60,165 bases of DNA, from NCBI GenBank assembly GCA_017613055.1, contig JAGAES010000133.1, positions 1-60,165 on the forward strand, read 5' to 3'. This stretch comes from Lachnospiraceae bacterium (GTDB lineage: Bacteria; Bacillota_A; Clostridia; Lachnospirales; Lachnospiraceae). A program made the translations under genes and the position numbers. Of the stretch, positions 37,033 to 45,403 are shown piece by piece. The notes beneath the pieces are model-generated. The model was not told where the DNA came from. It saw only the letters and a list, made by a program, of their open reading frames with translations, and ran no database searches. Position 1 is the first letter of the stretch; the number at the start of each line of letters is the position of its first letter.

Positions 37033-37755
37033 TTAACCGTTGTAGCAGTCCTCATCGCAGACGAGGATTACATCGTCATGCAGATTTAAAAACGATGCCG
37101 GGCACAAGGTCGTAACCGTTCCCTTAAGCATCCGCATGACCGCATCATGCTTGTTCTTTCCGGTTGCAAGTATAATAATCTTCTTTGCGGAAAGAATGGT
37201 GCCCATTCCCATTGTCAGGGCGCGCGTCGGAACATCGGCCGCACTCGCAAAGAATCTTGCGTTCGCATCGATTGTGTCCTCGGTAAGCTTTGTTACATGC
37301 GTAACGGGTACCAGCTCGGTGTCCGGTTCATTAAATGCAATATGGCCGTTCCGTCCGATTCCGAGTACCTGAATGTCCGCGCCGCCGAGCGAACGGACAT
37401 ATGCCTCATAGCGGGCCGCCTCAGCTTCTCCGTCGGGAGCGGCTCCGTTCGGAACGTTCGTTTTTGCTTTATCGATATTGACTCGGTCAAAAAGATTTGT
37501 ATTCATGAAGTAGCGATAACTCTGATCGTTCTCCGGACTGATCGGATAATATTCATCCAGATTCACGGTTGTAACACCCGAAAAATCAATCTCGCCTTTC
37601 CGGTTCATCTCAACCAGTTTCGCATACATTCCTTCCGGGGTCGAACCCGTCGCCAGACCGAGAATCGGATTCTTCCTGGACTTCATCACTTCGGCAACGA
37701 TATAAGCCGACTTTTCGGATACTTCGTCATAGTTTTTGCAGACAATTACTTTCAT
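37033..37755 (-). CDS. nagB: Glucosamine-6-phosphate deaminase
   Basis: NagB converts glucosamine 6-phosphate to fructose 6-phosphate and ammonia. The 240-residue protein shows LGLATGSTPEGMYAKL, NLDEYY, GIGRNGHIAFNEP and the catalytic acids of that block; it is the short Gram-positive form lacking the allosteric C-terminus. The ATG at 37755 gives the usual start MKVIVCKNYDE and a 9-base spacing to AGGAG; the ATG two codons upstream is too close. It shares a probable transcript with glmM, although the two enzymes pull glucosamine 6-phosphate in opposite directions. Confidence 0.96.
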   Translation of the reverse strand: MKVIVCKNYDEVSEKSAYIVAEVMKSRKNPILGLATGSTPEGMYAKLVEMNRKGEIDFSGVTTVNLDEYYPISPENDQSYRYFMNTNLFDRVNIDKAKTNVPNGAAPDGEAEAARYEAYVRSLGGADIQVLGIGRNGHIAFNEPDTELVPVTHVTKLTEDTIDANARFFASAADVPTRALTMGMGTILSAKKIIILATGKNKHDAVMRMLKGTVTTLCPASFLNLHDDVILVCDEDCYNG

Positions 37756-37776
37756 GTCCATTCTCTCCTGTTCTTC

Positions 37777-37804
37777 TTCCGCCGGGGCCGTTCTCCGGGC
37801 GGAA
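37777..37804 (-). promoter_or_regulatory. Strong hairpin in the nagB 5' leader
   Basis: TTCCGCC (37777-37783) and GGCGGAA (37798-37804) form 7 pairs, with further G/C pairs inside. It begins near the predicted transcription start and ends 21 bases before the ATG, without a T-run. It may stabilise the message or affect translation; no known riboswitch was recognised. Confidence 0.5.
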
Positions 37805-37817
37805 AATGTACGTTGAT

Positions 37818-37846
37818 ATCATATACCAAAAGCGGCATTTTTTCAA
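37818..37846 (-). promoter_or_regulatory. Promoter of nagB operon
   Basis: Minus strand: -35 TTGAAA at 37846-37841, 17 bases, -10 TATGAT at 37823-37818. It lies in the 127-base gap after the lipase-like gene. Confidence 0.78.
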
Positions 37847-37882
37847 GTCAAATCTCCCGGTTCACGGAAAAATCACCGGTCT

Positions 37883-39811
37883 TTAAGCTTCCTTTCCGCG
37901 CCCCCGCCGGACAATCATAAACACCGCGAAAACAAGCGCCGGAACGCCCGCAAGAGCAAGGATTAAAATCAGGGTCACACGGTTTAGCTTTCCCCCGTTT
38001 TTATCCGTTTCGGAAGGCTCCGGGGAAACAACGGGCGACGGCGTTACGGTCGGTGTGTCCGTCGGCACGGGACTCGGCGTAAGAGTCGGCGTCGGAGTTA
38101 CCGTTACAGGCGGCTTGTCGTCCCGGCGGTTTCCTTTCACCGAACCCGGCTCGACTTCTTCTCCTGCGCTTTCACCTTTTACGATTGCCTGAAGCGTTCC
38201 GGTAAGCTTATCCCCGTCGCTCAGATATAACGCCGGGCTCAGGTCCCGGACCACGGCAACCGCTCCGTCCCCTTTCTTCAAAAGCACGCTGTTATATTCG
38301 TAACGTACCGTATCCTCGTAAGAAAGCATGTCATATATTGCACAGACGACATCCACGCGGTTTCTTTTTCCTGCGGTAAATGTGACATATAACGTTTCGT
38401 CCTCCGGACACGACACGAGAAACTCACCGGAAATCCCGTAAGCGGCCTCAATTGCTGTGTCGCTCACATAGGTTATATTCTTCCCGTCTCCCGTCAGAAG
38501 AAGTGTTCCCTCGGAATCGTAAACGGCCGCGTCGGCCGTGCCGTCGAATGCAAGGTATAAGTACCGCGGACTGCAGCGCTCAAAGATACTGCCGTCCCCG
38601 ATGGAATCCATCCAGGCCATCACGAGCTCGGGCGCATGCGCAAACGCGTAATTCATTGCCGCGCTGTCCTTCGGATTCTCTTTTGCCTTGTCCATGTACT
38701 CGTCGGCATATTGCATGACAAGCGTCGAAAGCACGTTGCCCGTCCGCTTTTCCCCGAGCACGGCGCCCCGTATGGTATCCTGCAAAAACATTGTGTAGTT
38801 TTGCTGTGACACAATCAGGTCGGAAAGCCGTCTCAGCAGATGATCAAGGAATACGGTCTGCCCGCGGTCCGCGAGATACGTCGAAGTATCCGCATACGCA
38901 TAAAACTTCGCAAGCATTTCATCGTAATAAAGTTTATAATCCGCACAGTTCTGCGGTGACGGAAACAGAAACGTCCGTCCGTACCGCCGGAATCCCCATT
39001 TTCCCGGGGCAACCCTCGGAACGGGGTCGTTCTCATTCACGAACGAGCAGATGTTATCGTAAAGCGTACCGTCTTTGTCCGCATCCGGTTTCTTCGAGGC
39101 AAGCGGACACTCAAAACAGAACGCATAGATGCCTTCCGTTTTCACTGTTCCTAGATTTCCTTCCGCCGCGCGCCGGTCGAATTCGGCTGCCGTCAGGTTT
39201 ACAACCGCTGCTCCTCTTGAGAAGCCGGTCAGCCAGACCGAAACCTTCTTGTCCTGAAGCTCGGTCGCGATATAAGCGGAAATCTCTTTCGAAATCCGCT
39301 CGGCAGCAGCAGAGAAACCGTCATGGTCATCACCGGTTCCGAGCGTGAAATTGCTCGCCCACTCCTTTTGATAATTCCCGCCTCTTACCACAAGAAGAAG
39401 CACCGCTTCCGTTTCGGAAACTTCCCTTACCGCGTAGGCGTACCCGATTGTATCGGCGCCGGGAACTTCGTAATGAACGGTCTCTTCCGAATACCGGAAA
39501 CCGAGCTTATCAAAAAACGGAAGCAGAAGAAGCGGTTCGGACTTCTCCCCGATTCCGCCGCCTGCATACGCGAGTTTAAACGAAAGCGCGGCAAGCTCCG
39601 TATTCAGTTCGTAGGAAGAACGCTCCCAGTAGGAATCGCGGTACACAAAGGCCGCTTCCTTCTGTTCCGCTTTCTTCTCAATGCCGGACGTCACATAGGT
39701 AAACGTCCCTTCGATGTCCTCCGCATAAGCGTGAAAGGACAGAAAAAAGGCGCAGAATACCAGAAGCAACAATCCTGCTCCGATTCGTACCCCGCACCTT
39801 TTCTGATTCAT
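37883..39811 (-). CDS. Exported, C-terminally anchored lipase-like alpha/beta hydrolase
   Basis: About 642 residues. A signal peptide (cleavage after the AYA at about residue 30) is followed by an alpha/beta-hydrolase core with the nucleophile elbow GFSRGAAVVNL (Ser198) and NENDPVPRVAPGKWGF, typical of the acid/Asp loop in class 3 lipases. Residues about 490-570 look beta-rich. A Thr-Pro linker (TPTPTLTPSPVPTDTP) at about 577-605 leads to a C-terminal transmembrane helix (about 612-632) and a short basic tail, so the enzyme is held on the outer face. The substrate is unknown. ATG 39811 is preferred: it has GGAG at 7 bases while the ATG six bases earlier touches that site. It follows the trypsin-like gene by 12 bases. 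Confidence 0.78.
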   Translation of the reverse strand: MNQKRCGVRIGAGLLLLVFCAFFLSFHAYAEDIEGTFTYVTSGIEKKAEQKEAAFVYRDSYWERSSYELNTELAALSFKLAYAGGGIGEKSEPLLLLPFFDKLGFRYSEETVHYEVPGADTIGYAYAVREVSETEAVLLLVVRGGNYQKEWASNFTLGTGDDHDGFSAAAERISKEISAYIATELQDKKVSVWLTGFSRGAAVVNLTAAEFDRRAAEGNLGTVKTEGIYAFCFECPLASKKPDADKDGTLYDNICSFVNENDPVPRVAPGKWGFRRYGRTFLFPSPQNCADYKLYYDEMLAKFYAYADTSTYLADRGQTVFLDHLLRRLSDLIVSQQNYTMFLQDTIRGAVLGEKRTGNVLSTLVMQYADEYMDKAKENPKDSAAMNYAFAHAPELVMAWMDSIGDGSIFERCSPRYLYLAFDGTADAAVYDSEGTLLLTGDGKNITYVSDTAIEAAYGISGEFLVSCPEDETLYVTFTAGKRNRVDVVCAIYDMLSYEDTVRYEYNSVLLKKGDGAVAVVRDLSPALYLSDGDKLTGTLQAIVKGESAGEEVEPGSVKGNRRDDKPPVTVTPTPTLTPSPVPTDTPTVTPSPVVSPEPSETDKNGGKLNRVTLILILALAGVPALVFAVFMIVRRGRGKEA

Positions 39812-39823
39812 TTTCATACTCCG

Positions 39824-40657
39824 TCACGCTTCATGGAAGCGAACATTTTTTTCTTTCAAAAAACTTCGGATAATCTCCGCGCTCACGCATTCGGTGAGAA
39901 TCATCGGCTGTCCGTCAACCATACGGGTGACGGAACCGGTAACCATTCCGAGAACCGTCCCGTTCTGATCAAACACCGGCGCCCCGCAATATCCGTCGCC
40001 GCGGAAGCCGGACACTTCAAACGTCATAATCCGGTTCTCGTCGTTCTTCGCTATGCGGACGATCATCCCCTGCGCCGGGTAAGGCGTAACCGTATGCGTC
40101 CCATTTGTCGTCCATTGAATCTCGTCCTTCTCGCGGGATAATTGGAAATCGTCAAATTCCGTGACCGGATAACCGATTCCCGCTACACTCATCCCGACAC
40201 GCGGCTTCTTCGCCGCGCCGAGCAGTTCCCCGCATCCCTTGTAGACGCACGCTCCCTGTCCGCTCAGTTTGATCAGGGCCAGATCGTAAAACGTATGCAT
40301 CTCGATGCCGAGTCTTGCAATCTTTTCATAGCATCCCGGAAAATGATACCGGAGCTGGACTTTGGATTCGCCCTTTGCATAATCGTAACGCCGTTCCATG
40401 CGGTTGATCTCAATCCGCATATTGGCTTCCGGCGGAAGCCCGCTCCGTTCCTTTCGGAAGGACTCGTAACGGGAGTTCAGACGGGCCGATTTCATGATTT
40501 CCTCGGCAACATGGCGGCTTGTCACCGCTTCTCCCTCACCGTTTACAAAGAACATCGTCGCCGTTCTCGGGATAATGTCATTCGATTTATACATGCGTGA
40601 GATCGTCTTAATCGGACGGACAAATCCCAACGCTTTTTCGATCGCATCTGCGAACAT
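39824..40657 (-). CDS. Trypsin-fold protein with Cys in the nucleophile position
   Basis: A 277-residue protein with the trypsin-like (S1/HtrA type) layout: H49 in AVTSRHVAEE, D125 in FYDLALIKL and a nucleophile loop GYCGAPVFDQNGTVLGMV with C224 where Ser is usual. The preceding RTATMFFVNGEG matches the first barrel. A His-Asp-Cys triad is as in viral 3C proteases. I see no signal peptide or PDZ domain; residues 55-110 are a helical, charged insert. The ATG at 40657 has GGAGGTATTC in front; upstream in-frame codons overlap the C11 gene. It is second in a three-gene cassette. It could be active, or it could be a binding protein; the intact His and Asp favour activity. Confidence 0.75.
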   Translation of the reverse strand: MFADAIEKALGFVRPIKTISRMYKSNDIIPRTATMFFVNGEGEAVTSRHVAEEIMKSARLNSRYESFRKERSGLPPEANMRIEINRMERRYDYAKGESKVQLRYHFPGCYEKIARLGIEMHTFYDLALIKLSGQGACVYKGCGELLGAAKKPRVGMSVAGIGYPVTEFDDFQLSREKDEIQWTTNGTHTVTPYPAQGMIVRIAKNDENRIMTFEVSGFRGDGYCGAPVFDQNGTVLGMVTGSVTRMVDGQPMILTECVSAEIIRSFLKEKNVRFHEA

Positions 40658-40676
40658 GAATACCTCCAAACGGTTC

Positions 40677-43004
40677 TTAACGCATGATGGCACGCGTCCA
40701 GTATTCCTGATTATAGATATCGGTCAGACGGTACAGAATCTTCACGTTGTAATTCTTCAGTTCGACGTCGGATACAGCGATATCGCCCCTGTACTGCATC
40801 GGCTCGCCGAGATAATAGCTGTCGTAGTAGGTGCCGTCATAGGTGTAGTAATCACAAAGGAATTCGATCGTGCTGCCGACCTTCAGTTCTTCCACGCCCT
40901 TCGCAACCGTTTCGGTCTCGCCGTGAAGATAAACGGGAAGCACGCCGATTACGCTTCCGATTCCGTTCGGATCAAAGCAGAGCTGAATCTCACAGCGCGT
41001 TCCGTCCACCATCGCGGGCACGTAGCCGTAATGGTAAACCTTATCGCCGCTGCCTTCGCTGTCGGTATGATAATATGCTACCACCTGGCCGTTAATCGCC
41101 ACCCAGGTCTTCGAAATATCGGCAACGAGATTGCCGTCATCGTCATAAGTAAACACATCGTCAAGGCCGAGGTCGATATAGCCCTCGCCGTCATCGATGA
41201 ACATGTTCTTGTCGCAAAGATGCACAAGATCCCAGTTTTCCTCCGTAAGCGTCAGGACGTAGTCGTCACCTTTCTTTGCAAACGAAAGGTCACCGGTCAG
41301 CATATGTCCGGATACGTACTCGGCAAGCGCAGCGGAATCCTGTTCCTTCAGGTATTCGGTATTGTCCGGGGAAAGTCCCTCAATGCTCCGTCCGCTTCCG
41401 CCAAGGAAGCTTCCGATCAGCGTAGTCAGAAGATCTCCGCCGCCACCGCCGCCGACAAGCGAACTGCCGATATCGAGAAGCGAGCCCATCGGCGAAGAAG
41501 ATCCGCCTCCGGCAATCTGTCCGGTCGTCTCAAGCGCCGCAAATTCCTTGATACATTTCGCGTATTCGGAGTCCATGCCGATCTGGTTATAAGTGCTGCA
41601 CGCCTTATCGACGCCCGAAGTCTTCTGATACGGGAAGTAAATCGACACGCCGTAGGCGTTCGTCATGTTGGACGAGGTGTTGTTGTACTTGACCGCGCCC
41701 TTCACGGCGTTTGCAAGCGCCGTACCCTCTTTCGTGGACATTCTCTGTGCAAGGTCGACAAGGTCAACCTGATCGATCTTCGTGCTTGTCGCGAATTCTC
41801 TCGTGCCCGCACGCGCATCCGAAACCGCATCGTATTCCTTATCCTTCAGCTTCACGCTGACGGACTTTGCGAAATCGGTGAGCTTCGAAGGAACGGTATA
41901 GGCAAATTCCGCAAGGTCGATGACGGAAAGCGTCGTCTTCTGCCCGCGGCATTTCGAAGCGCAGGTCGAAACGAAATCGTCCACGATCATCTTTCCGAGT
42001 TCGAGTGACGAGGTCGACGGCTTCTTACCGAGTGCCGTCAGCCAGTTCGTGTAATACCAGCCGATACCGGGCTCGGTCTCTTCGGACGCGATCAGGTAAT
42101 CGGCATAATTGTCAAGCATCAGAGCCGTCTCGGCCGTAGCCATCAGGCAGGCGTCGAATCCGATGATGTCAAATGTGACGCCGCCGGCCTTCAGCGCGCT
42201 GTTGATCCCCGCGAGATTCATTGAACCGCTTTTCGTGTTCTTCTCGTCATAGCCGTATCCGCTGACGGATCCGCCGCCGTGATCCCAGAGAATCAGGAAG
42301 TAACGGTCTGCTTTATAATTGTTTGCACAGTACTTGATGAAATCCGACAGGTTGGTCGGATCGGTCATCGCCTTCTTGCCGAAATTATCCTCAAGCTTCG
42401 TGATGTTACCGGGCGTGACGCGGTAGATCTGGTTCACGTCGGTTCTGATGCCGGTCGTCTTCCACTGTTTGCAGCCGCCGGTACATACGATTATGCGGAC
42501 ATTGTCCCCGAACGAGGCTTTCTTCATCTCGTTCAGGTCATTGGTCGCCATGCCGTACTTCGACTCAAGGTCGGTACCGCACATATAAATCATAATCGTA
42601 ACGGTATCCGTCCCGTCACCTTTCAAAACCGTACGCTTCGCACGAGCACCCTTCGCAACGGTGTTGTCCACCTTCTGCGTGGGCGCGGGAGAACTGACAA
42701 CGGTGGTCTGGTCCTCTTCGGTTCCGTCCGAGCCGGTACCGCCGAGCAAACCGCCGAGCAGTCCGCTTAAGTTCCCCTTGCTGAGAAGGAGCACAAGCAG
42801 AATCATCAGAATCGAACCGCCGCCGATTGCCGCACGTGTCGGACCGCTTCCGCCGGAACCCGAACCGCCGGACGGACGCGGGCTGTTGCCGGACCCGTAA
42901 CCCTGTCCCACGGGACCGGTCCCGAGACCGTCTCCCCTCTTATGAACGTCGGCATTCGAACCGGTAACATTTTTCTTCCTTCCGGAAGGTCTGTTATCAT
43001 TCAT
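40677..43004 (-). CDS. Membrane-anchored clostripain-type (C11) cysteine peptidase
   Basis: A 775-residue protein. The first 60 residues are Gly/Ser/Pro-rich and polar, then a transmembrane helix (about 63-75) and a Gly-rich loop. The C11 peptidase domain begins near residue 133 (TVTIMIYMCGTDLES) and carries the catalytic His242 (LILWDHGGGS) and Cys286 (GFDACLMATAE); SEETEPGIGWYY is also typical. Residues about 500-775 form a beta-rich C-terminal domain. C11 enzymes cut after Arg or Lys and often self-process. Start ATG 43004 has AAAGGAGGTTCGCTTT. It leads the cassette and has a near-consensus promoter. Confidence 0.92.
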   Translation of the reverse strand: MNDNRPSGRKKNVTGSNADVHKRGDGLGTGPVGQGYGSGNSPRPSGGSGSGGSGPTRAAIGGGSILMILLVLLLSKGNLSGLLGGLLGGTGSDGTEEDQTTVVSSPAPTQKVDNTVAKGARAKRTVLKGDGTDTVTIMIYMCGTDLESKYGMATNDLNEMKKASFGDNVRIIVCTGGCKQWKTTGIRTDVNQIYRVTPGNITKLEDNFGKKAMTDPTNLSDFIKYCANNYKADRYFLILWDHGGGSVSGYGYDEKNTKSGSMNLAGINSALKAGGVTFDIIGFDACLMATAETALMLDNYADYLIASEETEPGIGWYYTNWLTALGKKPSTSSLELGKMIVDDFVSTCASKCRGQKTTLSVIDLAEFAYTVPSKLTDFAKSVSVKLKDKEYDAVSDARAGTREFATSTKIDQVDLVDLAQRMSTKEGTALANAVKGAVKYNNTSSNMTNAYGVSIYFPYQKTSGVDKACSTYNQIGMDSEYAKCIKEFAALETTGQIAGGGSSSPMGSLLDIGSSLVGGGGGGDLLTTLIGSFLGGSGRSIEGLSPDNTEYLKEQDSAALAEYVSGHMLTGDLSFAKKGDDYVLTLTEENWDLVHLCDKNMFIDDGEGYIDLGLDDVFTYDDDGNLVADISKTWVAINGQVVAYYHTDSEGSGDKVYHYGYVPAMVDGTRCEIQLCFDPNGIGSVIGVLPVYLHGETETVAKGVEELKVGSTIEFLCDYYTYDGTYYDSYYLGEPMQYRGDIAVSDVELKNYNVKILYRLTDIYNQEYWTRAIMR

Positions 43005-43064
43005 AAAGCGAACCTCCTTTATATGAAACAATTCCGTAAAATGACATATCAAACGCGCTCTATT

Positions 43065-43093
43065 ATTATACCACTATTTCTCTATGGCTTCAA
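43065..43093 (-). promoter_or_regulatory. Promoter of the C11 protease cassette
   Basis: Minus strand: -35 TTGAAG at 43093-43088, 17 bases, -10 TATAAT at 43070-43065. It lies 24 bases past the ftsZ terminator. Confidence 0.82.
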
Positions 43094-43116
43094 GTACCTC
43101 TCGACCTTCATTCCTT

Positions 43117-43149
43117 AGAGAAAAAGAAAGAACCGCAGCGAGGCGGTTC
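43117..43149 (-). terminator. Intrinsic terminator after ftsZ
   Basis: GAACCGC (minus strand, 43149-43143) pairs with GCGGTTC (43136-43130) with a 6-base loop, then TTTCTTTTTC. It lies about 29 bases past the ftsZ stop. Confidence 0.88.
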
Positions 43150-43177
43150 CTTCCCATTCACACTATATTCAAGTCGA

Positions 43178-44446
43178 TTATTTCTTGTTCTTCTGCAGGA
43201 ACTCCGGAATCTTGATTCCGCCGCTCTGCGTTTCCTTCGGCTCGGGCTTCGCATAAACCGGAGCGCTCTCCGCGGGAGCGGAAACGAATACGGGCTTCGG
43301 AGTGGAAACAACCGGGCTCGGAGCGGGTGCCGCTGCCGGAGCGGGTGCTGCTGCGGGCTTCGCAACGGACGAAGTCGTGCGGCTGTTCATGAAACCGAAT
43401 CCGGTATATCCGGGAGCGGCTGCCGCGGCCTTCTTCTGGGTGTTGCCGCCGTAGTAATTGCTGCGGGACGAAGAGGACTGGCTGCTTCCCTTGCTGTTCT
43501 CGTCAAGGCCGGTCGCAATAACCGTGATGCGGCACTGGTCCGGAATCGTCTCATCGTACATTGCGCCGAAGATAATGTTGGCATCCTCGCCGCAGAGTTC
43601 CTGAACGTAGGTGGCTGCTTCGTTTACTTCAATCAGGCTGACAGCGCCGGCAATCTGCAGGATAACGTGGCTTGCGCCTTCGATGTTGGTTTCGAGAAGC
43701 GGCGAAGTGGTGGCCTGCTTAACAGCTTCCATGCACTTGTCATCGCCGGTGCCGTAACCGATACCGATATGAGCGATGCCCTTGTCCTTCATGACGGTCT
43801 GTACATCCGCAAAGTCGAGGTTGATCAATGCGGTATCGTTAATCAGATCGGTGATACCCTGAACACCCTGCTGGAGAACCTCGTCCGCTTTGCGGAGAGC
43901 TTCCGGCATCGTGGTGCGGCGGTCAACAATCTCAAGAAGACGGTCATTCGGGATAACAATCAAAGTATCTACATGCTGGCGCAGTCTCTCAATGCCGGAG
44001 ATTGCGTTCGCCATACGCTGCTTTGCTTCAAAACGGAACGGCTTCGTTACGATACCGACGGTAAGAACGCCGAGTTCCTTCGCAATCTGCGCAACAACGG
44101 GAGCAGCACCGGTTCCGGTTCCGCCGCCCATGCCGCAGGTAACGAATACCATATCGGCACCCTTAATCATCTGGGTGAGCTCTTCCTTGCTTTCCTCTGC
44201 AGCCTTCTCACCGACATCCGGCTGAGAACCGGCTCCGAGACCCTTCGTCAGCTTTTCGCCGATCTGGATGCAGGTCGGTGCCTTGCAATTCTTCAGATGC
44301 TGACGGTCCGTATTCACGCATACGAACTCAACGCACTGGATACCTTCTTCAATCATCCGGTTTACCGCATTGTTGCCGGCACCGCCGACACCGATTACGA
44401 TAATTCTTGCACCGGCTTCTCTTTCATCACCTTTAATCTCAAGCAA
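43178..44446 (-). CDS. ftsZ: Cell division protein FtsZ
   Basis: FtsZ is the tubulin-like GTPase that forms the division ring. The 422-residue protein has [13 protein letters not shown] near the start, the tubulin signature [16 protein letters not shown] and the T7 loop region [12 protein letters not shown] Pro/Ala-rich linker (about 340-405) leads to the conserved C-terminal peptide [12 protein letters not shown] that binds FtsA/SepF-type partners. The start codon is TTG at 44446 with AAGGAGG 8 bases in front, which is unusual for such an abundant protein. It has two promoters of its own and a terminator, so it can be expressed apart from the rest of the cluster. Confidence 0.97.
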   Translation of the reverse strand: MLEIKGDEREAGARIIVIGVGGAGNNAVNRMIEEGIQCVEFVCVNTDRQHLKNCKAPTCIQIGEKLTKGLGAGSQPDVGEKAAEESKEELTQMIKGADMVFVTCGMGGGTGTGAAPVVAQIAKELGVLTVGIVTKPFRFEAKQRMANAISGIERLRQHVDTLIVIPNDRLLEIVDRRTTMPEALRKADEVLQQGVQGITDLINDTALINLDFADVQTVMKDKGIAHIGIGYGTGDDKCMEAVKQATTSPLLETNIEGASHVILQIAGAVSLIEVNEAATYVQELCGEDANIIFGAMYDETIPDQCRITVIATGLDENSKGSSQSSSSRSNYYGGNTQKKAAAAAPGYTGFGFMNSRTTSSVAKPAAAPAPAAAPAPSPVVSTPKPVFVSAPAESAPVYAKPEPKETQSGGIKIPEFLQKNKK

Positions 44447-44466
44447 GGGTTTGTCCTCCTTAAAAA

Positions 44467-44495
44467 ATTATATCAAGAAAAAAAGATATGCACAA
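44467..44495 (-). promoter_or_regulatory. Proximal ftsZ promoter
   Basis: Minus strand: -35 TTGTGC at 44495-44490, 17 bases, extended -10 TGA-TATAAT at 44472-44467. The leader would be very short, starting next to AAGGAGG. Confidence 0.6.
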
Positions 44496-44507
44496 AAATC
44501 TAATACT

Positions 44508-44536
44508 ACTATAGTACGAAAAGTCGTGAGATGCAA
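44508..44536 (-). promoter_or_regulatory. Distal ftsZ promoter
   Basis: Minus strand: -35 TTGCAT at 44536-44531, 17 bases, -10 TATAGT at 44513-44508. An A/T-rich imperfect hairpin (GTAGAA with TTCTAC, about 44536-44578) lies between the ftsQ end and this promoter and may terminate or slow read-through. Confidence 0.65.
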
Positions 44537-44599
44537 GTAGAATTTAAAAAAAACTTGATTTTTCTTGATTTTTTCTACAACAGACTAATTTTCCGGTTT

Positions 44600-45388
44600 T
44601 TATTCTACAGACTGTCTTTCTATGATTGTAGCATTTACATTATCCGTATCATTCTCAACATTTTCCATGTGAAAATGATATTTTACCGATCTTCCGCCGA
44701 TTTGATCGAGAATTCCGCGTATCATTCCGATCTGAACATCGTAAGTTTCCCTCGTTCCGAGGTCAAAACGGTTGCCGTCACACAGAAGATAAACCTCATT
44801 GTCTTCCCCGAAATGGATCTCTTCTGCCGTAATTTCATATTTCTGCAGCTGTCGTACGAGATTCATCACGACGCGGGCCAAATCGCTCCGCTGCGTCTTG
44901 AATTCGCGGTACAGGGCGGCCTCGGTATAAGTTAAGCCGGTGATGACCGGCAGTTTTTCCACATTTTCGGTTTTTGACGAAACGATAATGCCGTCGGTGT
45001 CGAAATAGAGATAATTGCCCATTTCATAGATACAGCCGATCGGCATCTTCTCATATGCGCGGATTTCGATCTTGCCGTCATCCGTCACATTTACCGTAAT
45101 TTTCTCAAGATACGGGAGCGGTTCGGTCTTCTTGTACTTGTAATACCACTTGACCAGTATCCAGTAATTCTTGTACCATTTGTCGAGTGTATAATCCCGG
45201 ATTGCCGCTTCCGAATACCGTCCGCTCATGCCGATGACGGTGACCTTGACGTCCTTCTCGCGGTCGATTTTATAGGTCTTACGGAACCATACAAGGAAAA
45301 TTACAATCAAAAGAATGACCGAAAGAATTACGGCCGCAATCTTCAGCAGACGGACGGTTCGTTTTTCCAGTTTGATAATCTTTGCCAT
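44600..45388 (-). CDS. ftsQ: Cell division protein FtsQ/DivIB
   Basis: A 262-residue bitopic protein: basic N-terminus, one transmembrane helix (about 11-31), a POTRA domain (VKVTVIGMSGRYSEAAIRDYTLDKWYKN) and the FtsQ beta-domain (EKITVNVTDDGKIEIRAYEKMPIGCIYEM, DGIIV). It would link FtsB/FtsL with FtsW-FtsI during septum formation. Sequence is diverged, as usual for Clostridia FtsQ, but position between ftsW and ftsZ supports the call. Confidence 0.88.
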   Translation of the reverse strand: MAKIIKLEKRTVRLLKIAAVILSVILLIVIFLVWFRKTYKIDREKDVKVTVIGMSGRYSEAAIRDYTLDKWYKNYWILVKWYYKYKKTEPLPYLEKITVNVTDDGKIEIRAYEKMPIGCIYEMGNYLYFDTDGIIVSSKTENVEKLPVITGLTYTEAALYREFKTQRSDLARVVMNLVRQLQKYEITAEEIHFGEDNEVYLLCDGNRFDLGTRETYDVQIGMIRGILDQIGGRSVKYHFHMENVENDTDNVNATIIERQSVE

Positions 45389-45403
45389 ATCAAAGGACCC
45401 CTG

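Noticed and set aside
37855..37882. A terminator after the lipase-like gene
   Set aside because: CCGGT/ACCGG can pair over 5 bases with a long loop, followed by GAGATTTG; too weak to call.
40494..42008. A 504-codon open frame on the plus strand
   Set aside because: It lies opposite the C11 peptidase, whose catalytic His and Cys motifs are intact on the minus strand. The product has no recognisable domain and is rich in His and Arg, as expected of an antisense frame.
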